Positions 59,198 through 61,586 of a stretch of DNA of 61,586 nt are shown here, piece after piece. Origin of the DNA: Methylobacterium oxalidis (GTDB lineage Bacteria > Pseudomonadota > Alphaproteobacteria > Rhizobiales > Beijerinckiaceae); NCBI RefSeq assembly GCF_007992195.1, contig NZ_BJZU01000074.1, forward strand, positions 1-61,586, in the 5' to 3' direction. A program made the translations under genes and the position numbers. Within the stretch, counting starts at the first letter, position 1. Each line of letters begins with the position of its first letter. The notes below the pieces were generated by a model. It saw only the letters and a program-made list of their open reading frames with translations, was not told where the DNA came from and did no database searches.

Positions 59198-61531
59198 ATG
59201 GCGGCGGAAGACATGACGGCGAAGGTGCATTCTCCCGACGAAGAGGCGCCGCAGCGCATCTACGGGTTCCAGGACGCCGACGAGGTCCTTCCGCAGTACC
59301 ATATCGAGGCGCAGACCTCGCTCGTGGAGCGGCCGCTGCGCTCGCTCAAGTTCGGCGAGGCCTTCGCCGTGCTCGACAGCTACGGCGACATCGGCGTGCT
59401 CCCCGGGCCCGAGGGCCTCTACTTCCAGGATACGCGCTACCTCTCGCGGCTGCACTTCACGATCGAGGACCAGCGTCCGCTCCTGCTCTCCTCCGTGATG
59501 CAGGACGACAACGGGGCGCTCAGCGTCGACATGACGACGCCCGACATCCGGATCGACGCGCACGACGACAGCTCGATCCCGCGCGAGGTGATCGCCATCG
59601 AGCGGACCAAGTTCCTGTTCCGGGGCGCCTGCTACGACCGGATCGGCCTGCGCTCCTACGATTCGCGCGAGCGCTCCTTCCGCATCACCCTCACCTTCGA
59701 CGCCGATTACCGCGACCTCTTCGAGGTGCGCGGCACCAACCGCGCGCAGCGCGGCAAGCGCTCGGTGCAGGTGGCGAGCGAGCGCGAGGTCCAGTTCCGC
59801 TACGTCGGCCTCGACGAGGTGGTGCGCACCACGGCCCTGCATTTCGGGCCGAAGCCCCACCGCCTGGAGGCCGGCCGCGCCGAGTTCGAGCTGACGCTGG
59901 CGCCGGGCGAGCGCGCCTCGCTGTTCATCCGCGTGGTCTGCGAATCGCACCGCGCCTTCACGAGCGCGCCCGCCGCCGAGAAGGTGGGCGAGGACGCCGC
60001 CGCGGGCCTCGCGCTCGCCTCCGGCAGCACCGCCGCGCGGCCGCCCAAGGGCTTGGCCGAGGGCGTGGTCTTCGCCCGCGCCTACCGCGACGCGCGGCGC
60101 GACCAGCGCGAGCTGACCGCCGGCATCACCACGATCATCTCCTCGAACGACCAGTTCAACGAGGCGGCCTGCCGCGCCACCGCAGACCTCTACATGCTGG
60201 CGAGCCGCACGCCCGAGGGCATCTACCCCTTCGCCGGCATCCCCTGGTACTCCACGGTGTTCGGGCGCGACGGCATCATCACGGCGATGATGGCGCTGTG
60301 GATCGACCCGAACTTCGCCAAGGGCGTGCTGCGCTACCTCGCCTCGACGCAGGCCAAGACCGTGGACCCGGCCGCCGACGCCCAGCCCGGCAAGGTCCTG
60401 CACGAGACCCGGCGCGGCGAGATGGCGATGCTCGGGGAGGTGCCGTTCCGGCACTATTACGGCACCATCGACGGCACGCCGCTCTTCGTGATGCTGGCCT
60501 CGGAATACTACGCGGTGACCGGCGACCGGGACACGATCGCCCGGATCTGGCCGGCGCTCGAACTCGCGCTCACCTGGATGAACGAGTACGGCGACCGGGA
60601 CGGCGACGGCTTCGTGGAGTACGCCCGCGACACCGACAAGGGCCTGGAGAACCAGGGCTGGAAGGACAGCCACGACTCGATCTTCCACGCCGACGGCCAC
60701 CTCGCGAAGGGGCCGATCGCGCTGTGCGAGGTCCAGGGCTACGTCTACGCGGCCAAGAACGGCATGGCGAAGCTCGCCGCGATGCTCGGCCACGACGCGC
60801 TCGCCGAATCGCTGACCCACCAGGCGCGGGCGCTCCGCGAGGCGTTCGACAAGGCGTTCTGGAACGAGGAGATCGGCACCTACGTGCTGGCGCTCGACGG
60901 TGAGAAGCGGCAGTGCGCGGTGCGCTCCTCGAATGCCGGCCACGCCCTGTTCACGGGGATCGCCCTGCCGGAGCGGGCCGGCCGCGTGGCGGCGCAGCTC
61001 CTCTCGAAGGACGGGTTCAACGGTTGGGGCGTGCGCACGATCGCCCGCGGCGAGGCCCGCTACAACCCGATGTCCTACCACAACGGCTCGATCTGGCCGC
61101 ACGACAACGCCCTGATCGCGCTGGGCCTCGCCCGCTACGACCTGAAGCCCGAGGCGTCGCGCATCTTCCAGGGCATGTTCGACACCGCCCTCTACCAGGA
61201 CCAGAAGCGCCTGCCGGAGCTGTTCTGCGGCTTCATGCGGCGCCGCCAGCGCGGGCCGGTGGCCTACCCCGTCGCCTGCAGCCCGCAGGCCTGGGCGGCG
61301 GCCGCCCCCTTCGCCTTCCTGGCCGCCTGCCTCGGCCTGGAGATCGACCACGCCCGCAACCGGGTGCGCTTCCGCAACCCGACGCTCCCGGCCTTCCTCG
61401 ACGGCGTCTCGATCTTCAACGTCAAGATCGGCACCTCGCGGATCGACCTGCGCATCCAGCGCCACGACGACGACGTGACCGTCAGCGTGCTGCGCCGGAC
61501 CGGCGACGCGCAGATCGCGATGGTGAAGTAG
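59198..61531 (+). CDS. Amylo-alpha-1,6-glucosidase (glycogen debranching family)
   Basis: 777 residues. The N-terminal domain (about 60-290, ending near KGLAEGVVFARAY) is of the GDE_N_bis type: VLDSYGDIGVLPGPEGLYFQ and DTRYLSRLHF. The C-terminal (alpha/alpha)6 barrel has FAGIPWYSTVFGRDGIITAM, the diagnostic loop with the catalytic Asp region, and GFVEYARDTDKGLENQGWKD, WNEEIGTYVLALDG, YHNGSIWPHDNALIALGLARY. It cleaves alpha-1,6 or related linkages; the exact glycan is unknown. ATG at 59198 with a good CGGAGAA ribosome binding site. Probably co-transcribed with the upstream glycosyltransferase. Confidence 0.93.
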   Translation: MAAEDMTAKVHSPDEEAPQRIYGFQDADEVLPQYHIEAQTSLVERPLRSLKFGEAFAVLDSYGDIGVLPGPEGLYFQDTRYLSRLHFTIEDQRPLLLSSVMQDDNGALSVDMTTPDIRIDAHDDSSIPREVIAIERTKFLFRGACYDRIGLRSYDSRERSFRITLTFDADYRDLFEVRGTNRAQRGKRSVQVASEREVQFRYVGLDEVVRTTALHFGPKPHRLEAGRAEFELTLAPGERASLFIRVVCESHRAFTSAPAAEKVGEDAAAGLALASGSTAARPPKGLAEGVVFARAYRDARRDQRELTAGITTIISSNDQFNEAACRATADLYMLASRTPEGIYPFAGIPWYSTVFGRDGIITAMMALWIDPNFAKGVLRYLASTQAKTVDPAADAQPGKVLHETRRGEMAMLGEVPFRHYYGTIDGTPLFVMLASEYYAVTGDRDTIARIWPALELALTWMNEYGDRDGDGFVEYARDTDKGLENQGWKDSHDSIFHADGHLAKGPIALCEVQGYVYAAKNGMAKLAAMLGHDALAESLTHQARALREAFDKAFWNEEIGTYVLALDGEKRQCAVRSSNAGHALFTGIALPERAGRVAAQLLSKDGFNGWGVRTIARGEARYNPMSYHNGSIWPHDNALIALGLARYDLKPEASRIFQGMFDTALYQDQKRLPELFCGFMRRRQRGPVAYPVACSPQAWAAAAPFAFLAACLGLEIDHARNRVRFRNPTLPAFLDGVSIFNVKIGTSRIDLRIQRHDDDVTVSVLRRTGDAQIAMVK

Positions 61532-61586
61532 GCGGGACGTGCAGTACGCCGCCGGGTCCGCGGCACCACGCGCCCCCTCATCCGTT

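Noticed and set aside
59105..61465. A very long open frame on the minus strand opposite the glucosidase gene
   Set aside because: The translation is a low-complexity mix of Arg, Val, Gly and Glu repeats mirroring the high G+C at third positions of the sense gene; no domain is visible, while the plus-strand frame is a clear debranching enzyme.

Overview
The window is about 70% G+C by eye, densely packed, and reads as chromosome of an alphaproteobacterium of the order Hyphomicrobiales, most likely Methylobacterium or a close relative. Three things point that way. One is the gene order rplU-rpmA-GNAT-obgE-proB-proA-nadD-rsfS-rlmH-envC-ctpA-polysaccharide deacetylase-rppH. Another is a methylmalonyl-CoA mutase small subunit together with ATP-type PEP carboxykinase. 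The third is the style of many small lineage-specific proteins (DUF2937, DUF2939, DUF6894). The genus call is inference from protein flavour; no 16S gene is present. I found no tRNA, rRNA, CRISPR array, insertion sequence or prophage.

Layout. The left edge (1-42) is the first 14 codons of clpB on the minus strand. Next come a MOSC protein, two small hypotheticals and an AT-rich gap, then argB, a HAD nucleotidase and a zincin. From 4.3 to 9.8 kb lie an O-antigen-ligase-like protein, a WD40 protein, a YoaK-family membrane protein, a single-domain receiver and several DUF proteins. From 9.8 to 22.4 kb the minus strand holds one long housekeeping superoperon: ribosomal proteins L21 and L27, the GTPase ObgE, proline synthesis, NAD synthesis, ribosome silencing and rRNA methylation, then cell-wall hydrolase control. 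A VapBC toxin-antitoxin pair sits inside it between obgE and proB. From 22.4 to 34.3 kb are a damaged HTH pair, a HerA-type ATPase, olsB, queG, two GSTs, uppP and the mutase subunit. From 34.3 to 47.5 kb are comM, the SRP RNA, dnaX-ybaB, a hybrid histidine kinase, pckA, recR, def-fmt-truA and dapE. From 47.6 to 51.5 kb are moeB, an ArsR-controlled desaturase divergon and small stress-type proteins. From 51.5 to 57.5 kb is the minus-strand rpmI-rplT / pheS-x-HEPN-pheT block. The right end holds a glycosyltransferase and a glycogen-debranching-type glucosidase behind a stress-like promoter.

The most interesting structure is a recurring one. Two small toxin-like modules, VapBC and a HEPN protein with a 93-residue partner, lie inside operons of essential or core genes (obgE/proB and pheS/pheT). 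Each is joined to the downstream core gene by an ATGA stop-start overlap. A third small pair (22.4-23.2 kb) appears to have been broken by a frameshift. The HEPN module between the two subunits of phenylalanyl-tRNA synthetase is my best candidate for an undescribed system.

Regulatory signals that can be read directly include sigma70-like promoters for rplU-rpmA, olsB, ffs, pckA, rpmI-rplT and the desaturase; a near-perfect 24-bp palindrome between the desaturase and its ArsR regulator; two possible general-stress (EcfG-type) promoters; and strong hairpin terminators after argB and ctpA.
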